DNA of 41,418 bases from Ectothiorhodospiraceae bacterium (lineage in GTDB: Bacteria > Pseudomonadota > Gammaproteobacteria > Nitrococcales > Aquisalimonadaceae): assembly GCA_020831845.1 (NCBI GenBank), contig JAFIFV010000021.1, positions 1 through 41,418 of the forward strand, read 5' to 3'. A model generated the notes under the pieces. The model was not told the DNA's origin, made no database searches, and saw only the letters and a list, made by a program, of their open reading frames with translations. Of this stretch, positions 7,490 to 16,907 are shown piece by piece (position 1 is the first letter of the stretch; every line of letters starts with the position of its first letter). The position numbers and the translations under genes are program-made.

Positions 7490-9646
7490 TCAGAACTTGC
7501 CGTAGTAGCCTTCCTTGAGGGCGTCATAGAGGTTGGCGGCGGTGTGGATCTCGCCGTCGTACTCGATCTCGTCCCCGCCCTTCAGTTCCACCGTGCTGCC
7601 GTCGTCCAGTTCGAAGCGGTAGGTGGTGCTGGCCAGGTCCTTCTCCTTGACCAGTACGCCCTGGAAGGCTTCCGGGTTGAAGCGGAACGTGGTGCAGCCC
7701 TTCAGGCCCTGGTGGTAGGCGTAGTGGTAGATGTCCTTGAAGTCCTCGTACGGGTAGTCCGTGGGGACGTTGGCCGTCTTGGAGATGGAGGAATCCACCC
7801 ACTTCTGCGCCGCCGCCTGGATATCCACGTGCTGCTTGGGCGTGATGTCGTCGGCGGTGATGAAGTAATCCGGCAGTTCGTGCTCGCCGTCGCCCGCGTT
7901 GGGCATGGCTTCCTGGTCCACGAAGTGGCGGTAGGCCAGCAGCTCGAAGGAGAACACGTCCACCTTCTCTTTCGACTTCCGGCCTTCGCGGATCACGTTG
8001 CGGAAGTAGTGATGCGCGAAGCTCGGCTCGATGCCGTTGCTGGCGTTGTTCGCCAGGGACAGCGAGATGGTGCCGGTGGGGGCGATGGAGCTGTGGTGCG
8101 TGAAGCGGGCGCCCTTCTCGGCGATGGCCTCGGCCAGTTCGCGGTCGGCGGCGGCCACGCGCTGCATGTAGCGGCTGTACTTCGCCAGCAGCACCTTGCC
8201 CTTGATGGTGTCGCCCACCTTGTAGCCGTCTTCCTTCATCTCCGGCCGCTTGGCCAGCATTTCACCGGTGACGGTGAAGTCTTCGTCCATGATCGGGGCC
8301 GGGCCTTTTTCCTCGGCCAGGGCCAGGCCGGTGCGCCAGCCCACCAGCGCCATTTCCTTGGCCACCTGCTCGGTGAAGGCCACGGAGCCGGGGTCACCGT
8401 ACTGCATGCGCAGCATGGTCACCGTGGAGCCCAGGCCCAGGAAGCCCATGCCGTGGCGACGCTTGCGCATGATCTCTTCCTGCTGCTTGGGCAGCGGCAG
8501 GCCGTTGATCTCCACCACGTTGTCCAGCATGCGGGTGAAGATGGCCACCACTTCACGGTATTCGTCCCAGTCGAACCAGGCATTCTCGGTGAACGGCTCG
8601 CGCACGAACTTGGTGAGGTTGATGGAGCCCAGCAGGCAGGCGCCGTAGGGCGGCAGCGGCTGCTCGCCGCAGGGATTGGTGGCGCGGATGTCCTCGCAGA
8701 ACCAGTTGTTGTTCATCTCGTTGACGCGGTCAATGAGGATGAAACCGGGCTCGGCAAAATCGTAGGTGGAGGTCATGATCATGTCCCAGAGCCGCTGGGC
8801 CTTGACCGTGCGCTGGATGCGGCAGGCAACCAGACCTTCCTCGTTCACCACGTAGCCGTCCGTCTGCGGCCATTCGCGCCAGATGATGGTTTCCGCATCG
8901 TTCAGGTCGACGCCGTCGGCTTCGGCTTCCTGCTGAGTCAGCGGGAAGGACAGCGGCCAGTCGTCGTTCTTCTGCACCGCCTGCATGAATTCGTCGGTGA
9001 TCAGCAGGGACAGGTTGAACTGGCGCAGCCGGCCGTCTTCGCGCTTGGCGCGGACGAAGTCCAGCACATCGGGATGGCCGACGTCGAAGGTGGCCATCTG
9101 CGCGCCGCGGCGGCCGCCGGCGCTGGACACGGTGAAGCACATGCGGTCGTAGATATCCATGAAGGACAGCGAGCCGCTGGTGTAGGCCCCGGCGCCGGAG
9201 ACATAGGCGCCCTTGTGCCGCAGGGTGGAGAATTCGTAGCCGATGCCGCAACCGGCCTTCAGCGTCAGCCCGGCCTCGTGCACCTTGCCCAGGATGTCGT
9301 TCATGGAGTCGCCGATGGTGCCGGAGACGGTGCAGTTGATGGTGCTGGTGGCGGGCTTGTGCTCCTGGGCGCCGGCGTTGGAGATGATGCGGCCGGCGGG
9401 AATGGCGCCGTGACGCAGCGCCCACAGGAAACGCTCGTACCATTCCTGCTTCTGTTTCTTGGTGGTTTCAACGTCCGCCAGGGCCCGGGCCACGCGCTTG
9501 TACGTGTCGTCCATGGTGTCGTCGATGATGTGTCCGTCCTTGGCTTTCAGACGGTACTTCTTGTCCCAGATGTCTTCCGAGGCACTCTGCACCGGGATTT
9601 CGGCCACGTTCTGGACCGGCGCGCGCGCTGTGGCAGGCGTACTCAT
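7490..9646 (-). CDS. nrdJa: Ribonucleotide reductase class II (B12-dependent), catalytic subunit NrdJa
   Basis: Reduces ribonucleotides to deoxyribonucleotides with a cobalamin-generated thiyl radical and so works with or without oxygen. Recognisable segments are IWDKKYRLKAKDG near the N-terminus, IPAGRIISNAG, STINCTVSGT (active-site Cys), LKAGCGIGYEFSTLR, the NPCGEQPLPPYG motif with the radical Cys, and GCTTFRFNPEAF near the C-terminus. I prefer the ATG at 9646 (718 aa), which has GGGGAG 9 bases upstream. A GTG at 9718 would add a Lys-rich 24-residue lead but has no ribosome site and overlaps an NrdR-like box. It is co-transcribed with nrdJb. Confidence 0.92.
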   Translation of the reverse strand: MSTPATARAPVQNVAEIPVQSASEDIWDKKYRLKAKDGHIIDDTMDDTYKRVARALADVETTKKQKQEWYERFLWALRHGAIPAGRIISNAGAQEHKPATSTINCTVSGTIGDSMNDILGKVHEAGLTLKAGCGIGYEFSTLRHKGAYVSGAGAYTSGSLSFMDIYDRMCFTVSSAGGRRGAQMATFDVGHPDVLDFVRAKREDGRLRQFNLSLLITDEFMQAVQKNDDWPLSFPLTQQEAEADGVDLNDAETIIWREWPQTDGYVVNEEGLVACRIQRTVKAQRLWDMIMTSTYDFAEPGFILIDRVNEMNNNWFCEDIRATNPCGEQPLPPYGACLLGSINLTKFVREPFTENAWFDWDEYREVVAIFTRMLDNVVEINGLPLPKQQEEIMRKRRHGMGFLGLGSTVTMLRMQYGDPGSVAFTEQVAKEMALVGWRTGLALAEEKGPAPIMDEDFTVTGEMLAKRPEMKEDGYKVGDTIKGKVLLAKYSRYMQRVAAADRELAEAIAEKGARFTHHSSIAPTGTISLSLANNASNGIEPSFAHHYFRNVIREGRKSKEKVDVFSFELLAYRHFVDQEAMPNAGDGEHELPDYFITADDITPKQHVDIQAAAQKWVDSSISKTANVPTDYPYEDFKDIYHYAYHQGLKGCTTFRFNPEAFQGVLVKEKDLASTTYRFELDDGSTVELKGGDEIEYDGEIHTAANLYDALKEGYYGKF

Positions 9647-9714
9647 GCTGGCGTCTCCCCCCGAGGGCTTGGCTTTGGGCTTCAATGACTTGCGTTTCTT
9701 ATCCACAGGGTAAT

Positions 9715-9761
9715 CCACAACATATCTACATTCGGGCCGGAGAAACCCCTATATGTTGGGG
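9715..9761 (-). promoter_or_regulatory. Pair of NrdR-box-like operators upstream of nrdJa
   Basis: Two 16-bp sequences resembling the NrdR box (consensus ACAC-WATAT-WGTGT-like): CCACAACATATCTACA at 9715-9730 and CCCCTATATGTTGGGG at 9746-9761. Their starts are exactly 31 bp apart, about three helical turns, as is usual for NrdR box pairs. They lie just downstream of the promoter. A third box-like copy (ACACAACATGTAGGGG) is at 9845-9860, upstream of the -35. Confidence 0.7.
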
Positions 9762-9772
9762 TGGACCCCAGC

Positions 9773-9800
9773 ATCATAGCCGATGACATTTGCAAGTCAA
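9773..9800 (-). promoter_or_regulatory. Sigma-70-type promoter of nrdJab
   Basis: On the minus strand TTGACT (9795-9800) is followed after 16 bases by TATGAT (9773-9778). The predicted start is near 9766, giving a ~120-nt leader that contains both NrdR-like boxes. Confidence 0.65.
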
Positions 9801-9892
9801 CGCTTGACAGAGCTCGGTTTTGTGGTGTCCGAGCGCTACTGAAAACACAACATGTAGGGGGTCGACAAGGCTTTCGATGCCGGATCAGAGCC

Positions 9893-11092
9893 TTACCAGA
9901 CGTCTGCCGGGATGGCCGCCGCCGTGCCGAAGGCACGCGCGGGATCGATACCGAGAAAACGGAGAATTTCCGATTCCCTTCGCCAGGCATCCTTGTAGCC
10001 CAGCGCAATCAGCTCGCGGCAGAAACCCGCCTCGAACAACAGGTAGGAGGCCACGGTGGCGCCGGAGCCCTCATCGGCCCCGCTGCCCCGCAGGAAAAAG
10101 CGGATGGAGCGCGGCAGCTCCTTGGCGTGCCGCGCGGCGATCAGGTCCAGATCCTGGCTGGGGGAGATGATCAGCGTCTTGATCGGGCGCAGCTCGATGC
10201 CGGCCTTGTCACGCACCTTCTCCGGCAACGCGCGCAGCGTGCGGTTGATGCGCTCCAGCCGCTCCAGGTCGCCTTCCAGCGAGTCGATGAAGGCGGAGTC
10301 CAGCATGTGGCCCAGGATTTCCGCCACCGTGGGGTAGCGCGTGGGCGGCTCCGCCCCCGGACCGGCGGAGAGGTTGCCGCTCACCCCCACCACCAGCACC
10401 CGGTCGGCCCCCATGTGCAGCGCCGGGCTGATGGGCGCGAGCTGGCGAACCGAGCCATCGCCATAGTAGGCCTCGCCGATACGCACCGCGGGGAACACCA
10501 CCGGTATGGCGGACGACGCCATCAGGTGCTGCAACCCCAGCCGGGTGCGGCGCCCCTTGCGGCGTGCCCTGCCCCAATCCTGGATCTCGCTCACGCCCTG
10601 GTAGAAGCTCACCGACTGGCCGCTGGTGTAGCCGGAACAGGTAATGCTGAGCGCGCGCAGATCGCCGTCGGCGATGGCCTGCTCGATGTTCTGGAAGCGC
10701 AGCATGCTGCCGAGCAGTTCGGCCAGCGGGCTGTTGTCCAGTAGCGAGACGGGTCTGTGCGCGCCCACGCCGCCCATGAACAGCGCGGACAGCCAGCGGC
10801 TCGCCCGCCCCATCAGGGAGCGGCGCTGGGTGCGATACACCTGGCTGGCGGTGAAATTGCTCCAGACCTCTTCCATGGCGTCGATGCCCTCGCGAAACCG
10901 CGCGGCATGCGTCGCCACCACGGTGGCGTTGAGGGCCCCGGCCGAAGTGCCGCAGATGACCGGGAAGGGGTTGTGAACATCCGCCGGAAGGATCTCCGCA
11001 ACAGCCTTCAGCACGCCCACCTGGTAGGCGGCCCGGGCGCCACCGCCGGAGAGGATGAGTCCGGCGCAGGAGGATGTCTCACGCTTACTCAC
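9893..11092 (-). CDS. Patatin-like phospholipase
   Basis: A serine lipid acyl hydrolase of 399 residues. The patatin core shows the oxyanion glycine loop SGGGARAAYQVG (residues 15-26), the nucleophile elbow GTSAG with Ser50, and the catalytic Asp of the dyad in GDGS (Asp212). The C-terminal ~150 residues are family-typical and end in a basic, helical region. It has no signal peptide, so it is probably cytoplasmic or on the inner face of the membrane. The start is a GTG at 11092 with AGGGAG about 6 bases upstream. It lies 9 bases after the stop of the 48-aa membrane protein, so the two are likely one operon. Confidence 0.9.
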   Translation of the reverse strand: MSKRETSSCAGLILSGGGARAAYQVGVLKAVAEILPADVHNPFPVICGTSAGALNATVVATHAARFREGIDAMEEVWSNFTASQVYRTQRRSLMGRASRWLSALFMGGVGAHRPVSLLDNSPLAELLGSMLRFQNIEQAIADGDLRALSITCSGYTSGQSVSFYQGVSEIQDWGRARRKGRRTRLGLQHLMASSAIPVVFPAVRIGEAYYGDGSVRQLAPISPALHMGADRVLVVGVSGNLSAGPGAEPPTRYPTVAEILGHMLDSAFIDSLEGDLERLERINRTLRALPEKVRDKAGIELRPIKTLIISPSQDLDLIAARHAKELPRSIRFFLRGSGADEGSGATVASYLLFEAGFCRELIALGYKDAWRRESEILRFLGIDPARAFGTAAAIPADVW

Positions 11093-11101
11093 GCACGCTC
11101 C

Positions 11102-11248
11102 CTAACGGCGTATCAACAGAAACAACCCGGCCACAATGGCCAGAATCGATAGCACCTGAGTATCGTATGCGAACCGCAGGCCGATCAGACCCTGCAATCC
11201 ATAAATAATAAGCCATATGGCCAGCAACAGGGGGCCGATTCCGCGCAT
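11102..11248 (-). CDS. Tiny two-helix membrane protein, 48 aa
   Basis: The protein MRGIGPLLLAIWLIIYGLQG... (48 residues) consists of two hydrophobic helices (about 5-24 and 33-46) joined by a short RFAYDTQ turn, and ends with IRR. AAAGGA lies 7 bases before the ATG. It directly precedes the patatin gene (9-base gap). Short hydrophobic proteins of this kind are common in Gammaproteobacteria as unannotated DUF families; I cannot name one. It could be a membrane partner or regulator of the neighbouring phospholipase. Confidence 0.7.
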   Translation of the reverse strand: MRGIGPLLLAIWLIIYGLQGLIGLRFAYDTQVLSILAIVAGLFLLIRR

Positions 11249-11308
11249 GGGCAAGTCCTTTCCTCATCGTTGTTCAAGCGCCTGGTTCAGTGTTTCGGAT
11301 GGCGCTGC

Positions 11309-11346
11309 AAAAAAAAAAGCGGGAGAGCCGCGGCCGGCCCTCCCGG
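11309..11346 (-). terminator. Intrinsic terminator after dodecin
   Basis: On the minus strand a GC-rich hairpin (CGGGAG ... CTCCCG with a GGCCGGCC-containing loop) is followed by ten T residues. It lies 43 bases after the dodecin stop. Confidence 0.8.
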
Positions 11347-11388
11347 ATCGTGCACATGTCTCGATGTGCGTTCTGGAAGGTCAGACTA

Positions 11389-11598
11389 TCAGTCTTCCAG
11401 CGTGAAACCGATTTTCACCGTCACCTGCCAGTGCGCGACATCGCCATCCACAATATGGCCGCGCGTGTCGGTGACTTCGAACCACTGCATGTTGCGTACG
11501 GATTCGCTCGCCTTGGAAATCGCCCGCCGGATCGCCTCATCCGTTCCGGTGGTGGACGAGCCCGTTACCTCGATGTGCTTGTAGACGTGCGTGCTCAT
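11389..11598 (-). CDS. Dodecin, flavin-binding storage protein
   Basis: A protein of 69 residues from [15 protein letters not shown]. It forms a hollow dodecamer that binds riboflavin/FMN and buffers free flavin. The family pattern is complete: the first strand VYKHIEVTG, the helix [17 protein letters not shown], the flavin-stacking tryptophan in MQWFEV (Trp39), then [23 protein letters not shown]. The ATG at 11598 has GGAG 5 bases upstream; an in-frame ATG five codons earlier is less likely. It is a single gene with its own terminator. Confidence 0.93.
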   Translation of the reverse strand: MSTHVYKHIEVTGSSTTGTDEAIRRAISKASESVRNMQWFEVTDTRGHIVDGDVAHWQVTVKIGFTLED

Positions 11599-11702
11599 GT
11601 CGTCTCCTTCCATTCTCGGTCAGTGGCTTCTCTGACAGTATCATGCCCGCCACGGCACCCTACAAGGAGACAGGAAAATCCCAATTTGGAAACAATGGCT
11701 TA

Positions 11703-12575
11703 TCAAAACTTCCCCAGTTTGAGTCGGCGAATGAACCGGCCGGGCTTCTCCGCGAACAGGGCCATGCCCAGTTCCCGTGCCTCGCTCTGCTGCCGCTCCC
11801 GCAACGCCGCCAGCTCCCGCTGACAGTGCTGCACATCGGCCTTCTTGCCGAAGGCCTGCGGCGCCGCGGCCAGCGTAACGGCCAGTACTTGCAGGTCGTG
11901 CTCGTCGCCCAGCAGCTTTCCCAGCCTCTTCACCCTGCGCCGCCGGTCAGCCATGGTTCCGGGTAACGCCAGGCGAACCACGTCCAGTTGCAGGCCGTGG
12001 GTCTTCACCGCCTTGCGCCAGTCATGCCAGGCTTCTCCTTCCAGGCCCGGGTCGGGTTCCGGCAACCGTCGGCGGGCTCGCCGGTAGTCCCGCTGCAAGG
12101 TCTTGCGCAGCCGCTTCCGCCCGCCCCCCTTCAGCCTTGGCGATTGCAGCTGTTGCCGCGCCTGCCGCAAGTCCTCCGCGCTCTGCACCGCCCTGTCGGG
12201 CTGTTCGGCCTCCGGGCCATGCCGCTCCCGCCGCCGGCGGGCAAGCTCCTCGGTCACCGACACCCAGGCGGCGTCGTCGGCGGCCAGTGTTCTGGCCGTG
12301 GCCAGCAGCACATCCGCATCGCGGGCGCCGCTGAGGTTGCCGGCGGCATCGCGCACCTGGCCGTTGATGTCCCGATACCGCTGTTCGCCCAACGACTTCC
12401 GCAACAGGCGCAGCACCGCCCGTACTCGCTTGCAGCGGCGGCGGGCCTGGTGAACGGCCTTCTCCCGATCGGGTTCCAGCATTTGCAACTGCCGCTCCGC
12501 CAGGCGGAGCTGCCTGTCCGCCAGTCTCAGCAGTTCAGTGGTGACGGCTTCTCGCTGTTTCAGTTGAAAGGCCAT
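11703..12575 (-). CDS. CHAD domain protein
   Basis: A protein of 290 residues composed of one CHAD (conserved histidine alpha-helical) domain, a polyphosphate-associated helical fold. Both repeat halves are visible: VHQARRRCKRVRAVLRLLR with the conserved His near residue 42 and GARDADVLL, then HDWRKAVKTHGLQLDVV and LGDEHDLQVL. It is extremely rich in Arg, consistent with binding an anionic polymer such as polyphosphate. There is no fused CYTH domain. It starts 10 bases after the stop of the RND transporter, which makes it the last gene of the efflux operon; this pairing is unusual and may be incidental. Confidence 0.88.
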   Translation of the reverse strand: MAFQLKQREAVTTELLRLADRQLRLAERQLQMLEPDREKAVHQARRRCKRVRAVLRLLRKSLGEQRYRDINGQVRDAAGNLSGARDADVLLATARTLAADDAAWVSVTEELARRRRERHGPEAEQPDRAVQSAEDLRQARQQLQSPRLKGGGRKRLRKTLQRDYRRARRRLPEPDPGLEGEAWHDWRKAVKTHGLQLDVVRLALPGTMADRRRRVKRLGKLLGDEHDLQVLAVTLAAAPQAFGKKADVQHCQRELAALRERQQSEARELGMALFAEKPGRFIRRLKLGKF

Positions 12576-12585
12576 GCCACGCCCG

Positions 12586-15500
12586 CTACGGCTGCCTGCC
12601 GGGGGGTTCCTCGTTCATCCAGTCGTCGGCGGTATCGCTGGCGTCGGACTCCAGCCAGGCTTCGCCGCTTTCCGCTTCACGCTCCAGCCGGGTGAGGTCC
12701 TCGGCCACGGCGTTGGTGGACCGGGTGAACCGGGCCAGCAGGTCGTACAGCACCGGGGTCAGGAACAGCGTGAGCACGGTGGCGAAGGTCAGCCCGCCGA
12801 TGATCACGATGCCGATGGCGCCGCGGCTCTCGGCACCGGCGCCGGTGGCCAGCACCAGGGGCAGCGCACCGAACCCGGTGGAGATGGCGGTCATCAGGAT
12901 GGGTCGGAAGCGCAGCACGGTGCCTTCCACGATGGCTTCCCGCACGGTGCGGCCCTGATCGCGCAACTGGTTGGCGAACTCCACGATGAGTATGCCGTTC
13001 TTGGCCATCAGGCCTATCAACAGGATCATGCCTATCTGACTGTAGATATTCAGGGAGACACCGGAGAAGAACAGCGCCCCCAGGGCACCGGTGATGGCCA
13101 GCGGCACGGACAGCATGATGATGCCGGGATGGATGAAGCTTTCGAACTGGGCGGCCAGTACCAGGAACACGATGACCAGCGCCAGGGCGAAAGTGAGATA
13201 GATGGCCCCGGAGGTATCCATGAATTCCCGTGACAAGCCCAGATAGCTCACGCGTGCCTCGGTGGGCAGTTCCTCTGCCGCCACGCGTTCCAGGTAGCGC
13301 AGCGCGGACCCCAAGTCGTAGCCCTCGGCCACGGAGCCGGTGATGGTCACGGAAGGCAACCGGTTCACGCGGCTCAGGCTGGGCGGGGACCCCAGCTCAC
13401 GGGTGCTGATCACCGAGGACAGCGGCACCAGCCCGCCGTTGGTACCGGCACGCACGAAGATGTTGTCCAGGTCGCTGGGCGTGTCGCGGTCCCGCGGTTC
13501 CGCCTGCAGCATCACGTCGTATTCCCGACCCCGATCCAGATAGGTGGTGACATTGCGCGACGCCAGCATGGTCTGCAGCGTGCGGCCCACGGATTCCAGC
13601 GGGATATCCAGGTCCGCCGCCAGATCCCGGTTGATTTCCACGTTCAACTGCGGCCGCGTTTCCTCGTAGTCCACGCTGAGGTTGAGCAGATTGGAATTCT
13701 CCCGGGCCCGGTCCAGCACGCGCTCGCTCCACTCTTTCAGCGATTCGTAATCCGGTCCGCCGATGACGAACTGGATGGGCTGCTGGAAGCCGCTCTGGCC
13801 AAGGCCCGGCGGATTCACCGCGAAGGCGCGCACGCCGGGAATTGACAGCAGTTGCGGGAAGATCTCCGCCGCGATCGCCTGCTGGCTGCGTTCGCGTTCG
13901 CCCCAGGGCGACAGACCGACGATGGTAAAGCCGTTCTCGTACTGGTTGCGGAAACCGATGACCGACAGCACGCGGAAGGCCTCGCCGCTGTCCAGGTACG
14001 GCAGCATGATGTCCTCGATCTGGCGCACGTAGCGGTCTGTGTAAGCCGCGCTGGAGCCCTGCGGCGCCTGACTGGGAATGATGATGACACCGCGGTCCTC
14101 CACCGGCGAGAGTTCCTCCGGCAGGGTGTCCACGAGTTTTACCGCCACCGCCGCCACCACGATGCAGGCGGCAATGATGACCAGGGGAACGTTCAGCGCC
14201 TTTTCCAGCGCCCACTTGTAACCGTTGGTAAGGCCGACGAAGACCCGTTCTGTGGCACGGAAGACCCGGCTCTCGCCACTCATCGGCCGCAGCCATTTCG
14301 AGCACAGCATCGGCGCCAGCGTCAACGCAACGATGCTGGAGAAGATGACCGCCGCCGCCAGCACGAAGCCGAACTCGGTGAACAGGCGTCCGACGTTGCC
14401 CTCCATGAAGGCAATGGGCACGAACACGGCCACCAGCGTCAGCGTGGTGGCAACAATGGCGAAGCCGACCTGGCGTGCACCACGGAAGGAGGCCAGCAGC
14501 GGCGGTTCGCCATCATCGATTCGTCGCTGGATGTTCTCCAGCATGACGATGGCGTCGTCCACCACCAGCCCGATGGCCAGCACCAGCGCCAGCAGCGTGA
14601 GCACGTTCACCGAGAAACCCAGTGGCGCCATTACCGAGAACGCGCCGATGACTGCCACCGGGATGGTGACCGCCGGCACGAAGGTGGCGCGAACCGAGCG
14701 CAGGAACACGAAGATGACCAGCACTACCAGGCTGACCGCAATGGCCAGCGTGATCAGCACCTCGCGAATGGATTCGCGGATGAAGATGGACTCGTCGTAG
14801 CTGGTCATCAGGTGCACGCCTTCGGGCAGGCCCTGCCCTATGGCGTCCAGCTCGGCGCGGACCGCGTCGGAGACGGAAATGACATTGGCCTGGGACTGGC
14901 GGATGACACCAAGGCCGACAGCATTCTGGCGGTTGCTGCGCAGCACGGTCTTGTCGTTCTCGACGCCCCGCTCCACCCGCGCCACCTCGCCCAGGCGGAT
15001 GGGGTAGTCGCCGACGCGGCGGACGACCAGGCGCGAGAACTCCTCGGCAGTGCTCAGACGGCTGTCGGTCCGCACGGTAAGTTCACGGTCCACCGACTCC
15101 ACCCGGCCGGCTGGCAGTTCCAGATTGTTCCGGCGGAGCGCGGTTTCGATGTCGTCCACGGTGATATCGCGGGCCGCCATGGCCTCCCTGCTCAGCCAGA
15201 TGCGCATGGCGTAGCGTCGCTCGCCGCCGATCCTGATCTGCGACACCCCGTCGATTACCGCCAGCCGGTCGACGATCTGGCGGTCGGCATAGTCACTCAG
15301 CTCGGCCGAACTGAGACGCTCGGAGGTGAGCGTGATCCACATCATGGGCCGGGCGTCGGCTTCCGTCTTGGCCACCACCGGCGGGTCCGCCTCGTCGGGC
15401 AACTGGGCGGCGACGCGGGCAATGGCATCCCGCACGTCGTTGGCCGCGGCGTCGATGTCCCGGTCCAGATTGAACTCGATGGTGGTTTCCGCCTGGCCGT

Positions 15501-15756
15501 CCCTGCTCACGGATGTAATGGAGCGCACCCCGTCCACCGCGCTGATGCCGCCCTCGATGATCTCGGTGACTTCGTTGTTCATCACCTCGGGCGCGGCACC
15601 CACGTACGTGGTGGTGACGGACACCACCGGCGGGTCGATATTGGGATACTCGCGAACCGGCAACTGGGTCAGGGAGGCGATGCCCAGCACCAGTATCAGC
15701 AGGCTGAGGACGGTGGCCAGCACAGGCCGTTTGACGGAGATGTCGGATACGATCAT
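12586..15756 (-). CDS. RND family efflux transporter permease (HAE1 type)
   Basis: An inner-membrane proton-driven pump of 1056 residues, the normal length. It has the typical N-terminus MIVSDISVKRPVLATVLSLLILVLG, a large periplasmic loop after TM1, and the TM4 proton-relay motif GLVVDDAIVMLEN with two adjacent Asp. A second periplasmic loop follows, and the C-terminal TM bundle includes GLMAKNGILIVEFANQLRDQG. The substrate class cannot be read from sequence; HAE1 pumps export drugs, dyes, detergents or fatty acids. It forms an operon with the adaptor upstream (38-base gap) and CHAD downstream. No outer-membrane channel gene is nearby, so it probably uses a TolC-like protein encoded elsewhere. 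Confidence 0.93.
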   Translation of the reverse strand: MIVSDISVKRPVLATVLSLLILVLGIASLTQLPVREYPNIDPPVVSVTTTYVGAAPEVMNNEVTEIIEGGISAVDGVRSITSVSRDGQAETTIEFNLDRDIDAAANDVRDAIARVAAQLPDEADPPVVAKTEADARPMMWITLTSERLSSAELSDYADRQIVDRLAVIDGVSQIRIGGERRYAMRIWLSREAMAARDITVDDIETALRRNNLELPAGRVESVDRELTVRTDSRLSTAEEFSRLVVRRVGDYPIRLGEVARVERGVENDKTVLRSNRQNAVGLGVIRQSQANVISVSDAVRAELDAIGQGLPEGVHLMTSYDESIFIRESIREVLITLAIAVSLVVLVIFVFLRSVRATFVPAVTIPVAVIGAFSVMAPLGFSVNVLTLLALVLAIGLVVDDAIVMLENIQRRIDDGEPPLLASFRGARQVGFAIVATTLTLVAVFVPIAFMEGNVGRLFTEFGFVLAAAVIFSSIVALTLAPMLCSKWLRPMSGESRVFRATERVFVGLTNGYKWALEKALNVPLVIIAACIVVAAVAVKLVDTLPEELSPVEDRGVIIIPSQAPQGSSAAYTDRYVRQIEDIMLPYLDSGEAFRVLSVIGFRNQYENGFTIVGLSPWGERERSQQAIAAEIFPQLLSIPGVRAFAVNPPGLGQSGFQQPIQFVIGGPDYESLKEWSERVLDRARENSNLLNLSVDYEETRPQLNVEINRDLAADLDIPLESVGRTLQTMLASRNVTTYLDRGREYDVMLQAEPRDRDTPSDLDNIFVRAGTNGGLVPLSSVISTRELGSPPSLSRVNRLPSVTITGSVAEGYDLGSALRYLERVAAEELPTEARVSYLGLSREFMDTSGAIYLTFALALVIVFLVLAAQFESFIHPGIIMLSVPLAITGALGALFFSGVSLNIYSQIGMILLIGLMAKNGILIVEFANQLRDQGRTVREAIVEGTVLRFRPILMTAISTGFGALPLVLATGAGAESRGAIGIVIIGGLTFATVLTLFLTPVLYDLLARFTRSTNAVAEDLTRLEREAESGEAWLESDASDTADDWMNEEPPGRQP

Positions 15757-15794
15757 GACGTGGCCTGCGCCTGTCTGCCTTCGTTATTCTGCAA

Positions 15795-16907
15795 TCAACG
15801 GTCTGCCGGTCCTGACGCGACCTGACCGCTTTCGCTGTCGCTGGACACCACGCGCACGGTGGCGCCGTCGCGCAGCCGCTGCAAGCCTGCCGTGGCGATC
15901 AGATCTCCCTGCGCGAGCCCTTCACGGATTTCCACCATGCCGGCACGTCGCTGGCCGGTGCGAACCTCCACCCGCCGGGCGACATCGTCCACCACCACGA
16001 ACACGTAGGTTCGCTGGCCTTCCGGCATCAGCGCCTGTTCGGGAATCATCACGGCGTCATCACGCTGGCCGAGCACGAGCCGGGCATTCATGAACATGCC
16101 GGACCGCAGGCTGCCGTCCTCATTGGGCAACTCCGCCTGCACGCGAACACTCCGGGACACCGGATCCACACGGCTGCCCACGCGTACGACAGCACCCTCG
16201 AACACACCATCCTGGAAGGCGATGTTGCGGGCCTGCACGACAAGCCCCGGCCTCAACTCGGCCAGGAAACGTTCGGGGACGGAGAACTCCAACCGCAGAA
16301 CGCTGAGATCGTCCAGCGTGGTGAGTGGCGTGCCTGGGCTGACATAGGCGCCCAGGCTGATCTGGCGCAGGCCGGTCACGCCGTCGAACGGCGCCCGGAT
16401 GGTGCGTTCCCGCAAGCGGGATTCGGCCACCGCCACACGGGCTTCCGCCCCTTCCAGCGCGGCCCGCAGTTCGTCCACCTGGGCTTCGGAAATATCATCA
16501 TCCTGCAACAGTACCCGGGCACGGCGCAGTCGCACGCGGAAGTCGTCCCGCTGGGCGATGGCTTCGCGCAGTTCGGCCTGCTCCCGTGCCAGGTCCAGTT
16601 CGAACAGCATGTCGCCCTGAGAGACTCGCTCCCCTTCTTCAAAACCAATCGCCGTGATACGGCCGGCCACTTCGGCAACCACATCCACGGATTCGCTGGC
16701 CAGCGTGCTGCCTACTGCTTCCACCGCATATTCCACCGATCCGTGGCTGGCCTCGAACACTTCCACGGGCACCGAGCCGCCGCTTGGTCCTCCGCCCTGC
16801 GGCCCCTGGGCCTGGGCATCGTCCGAAGACTGGCCGATCAGATACCAGCCCGCGCCGCCCAGCAGAAGGACGAACACCACGCCGATCAATTGGTATACAA
16901 CCCGCAT
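15795..16907 (-). CDS. RND efflux periplasmic adaptor (membrane fusion protein)
   Basis: A protein of 370 residues with an N-terminal membrane anchor (VYQLIGVVFVLLLGGAGWYLIG). A lipoyl half (VDVVAEVAGRITAIGFEEGERVSQGDMLFELD, about 75-105) is followed by a coiled-coil hairpin (LAREQAELREAIAQRDDFRVRLRRARVLLQ ... AEARVAVAESRLRER), the second lipoyl half (TIRAPFDGVTGLRQISLGAYVSPGTPL), and beta-barrel and membrane-proximal domains. It bridges the RND permease and an outer-membrane channel. It is the first gene of the efflux operon; no regulator gene is adjacent on the upstream side, where an approximately 280-bp region separates it from a divergent DsrE-like gene. Confidence 0.93.
   Translation of the reverse strand: MRVVYQLIGVVFVLLLGGAGWYLIGQSSDDAQAQGPQGGGPSGGSVPVEVFEASHGSVEYAVEAVGSTLASESVDVVAEVAGRITAIGFEEGERVSQGDMLFELDLAREQAELREAIAQRDDFRVRLRRARVLLQDDDISEAQVDELRAALEGAEARVAVAESRLRERTIRAPFDGVTGLRQISLGAYVSPGTPLTTLDDLSVLRLEFSVPERFLAELRPGLVVQARNIAFQDGVFEGAVVRVGSRVDPVSRSVRVQAELPNEDGSLRSGMFMNARLVLGQRDDAVMIPEQALMPEGQRTYVFVVVDDVARRVEVRTGQRRAGMVEIREGLAQGDLIATAGLQRLRDGATVRVVSSDSESGQVASGPADR

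Noticed and set aside
7451..9688. 745-codon open frame on the plus strand opposite nrdJa
   Set aside because: It is the antisense of a strongly conserved gene; its composition (His, Val, Gly, Asp-rich) is typical of high-GC antisense frames and no ribosome site is present.
9719..9892. Cobalamin riboswitch upstream of B12-dependent nrdJ
   Set aside because: The leader is only about 120 nt, is mostly occupied by NrdR-like boxes and shows no B12-box-like conserved core.
13852..15825. 657-codon plus-strand frame opposite the RND transporter
   Set aside because: Antisense frame of a clear RND permease with His/Asp/Arg-rich composition; no domain recognised.
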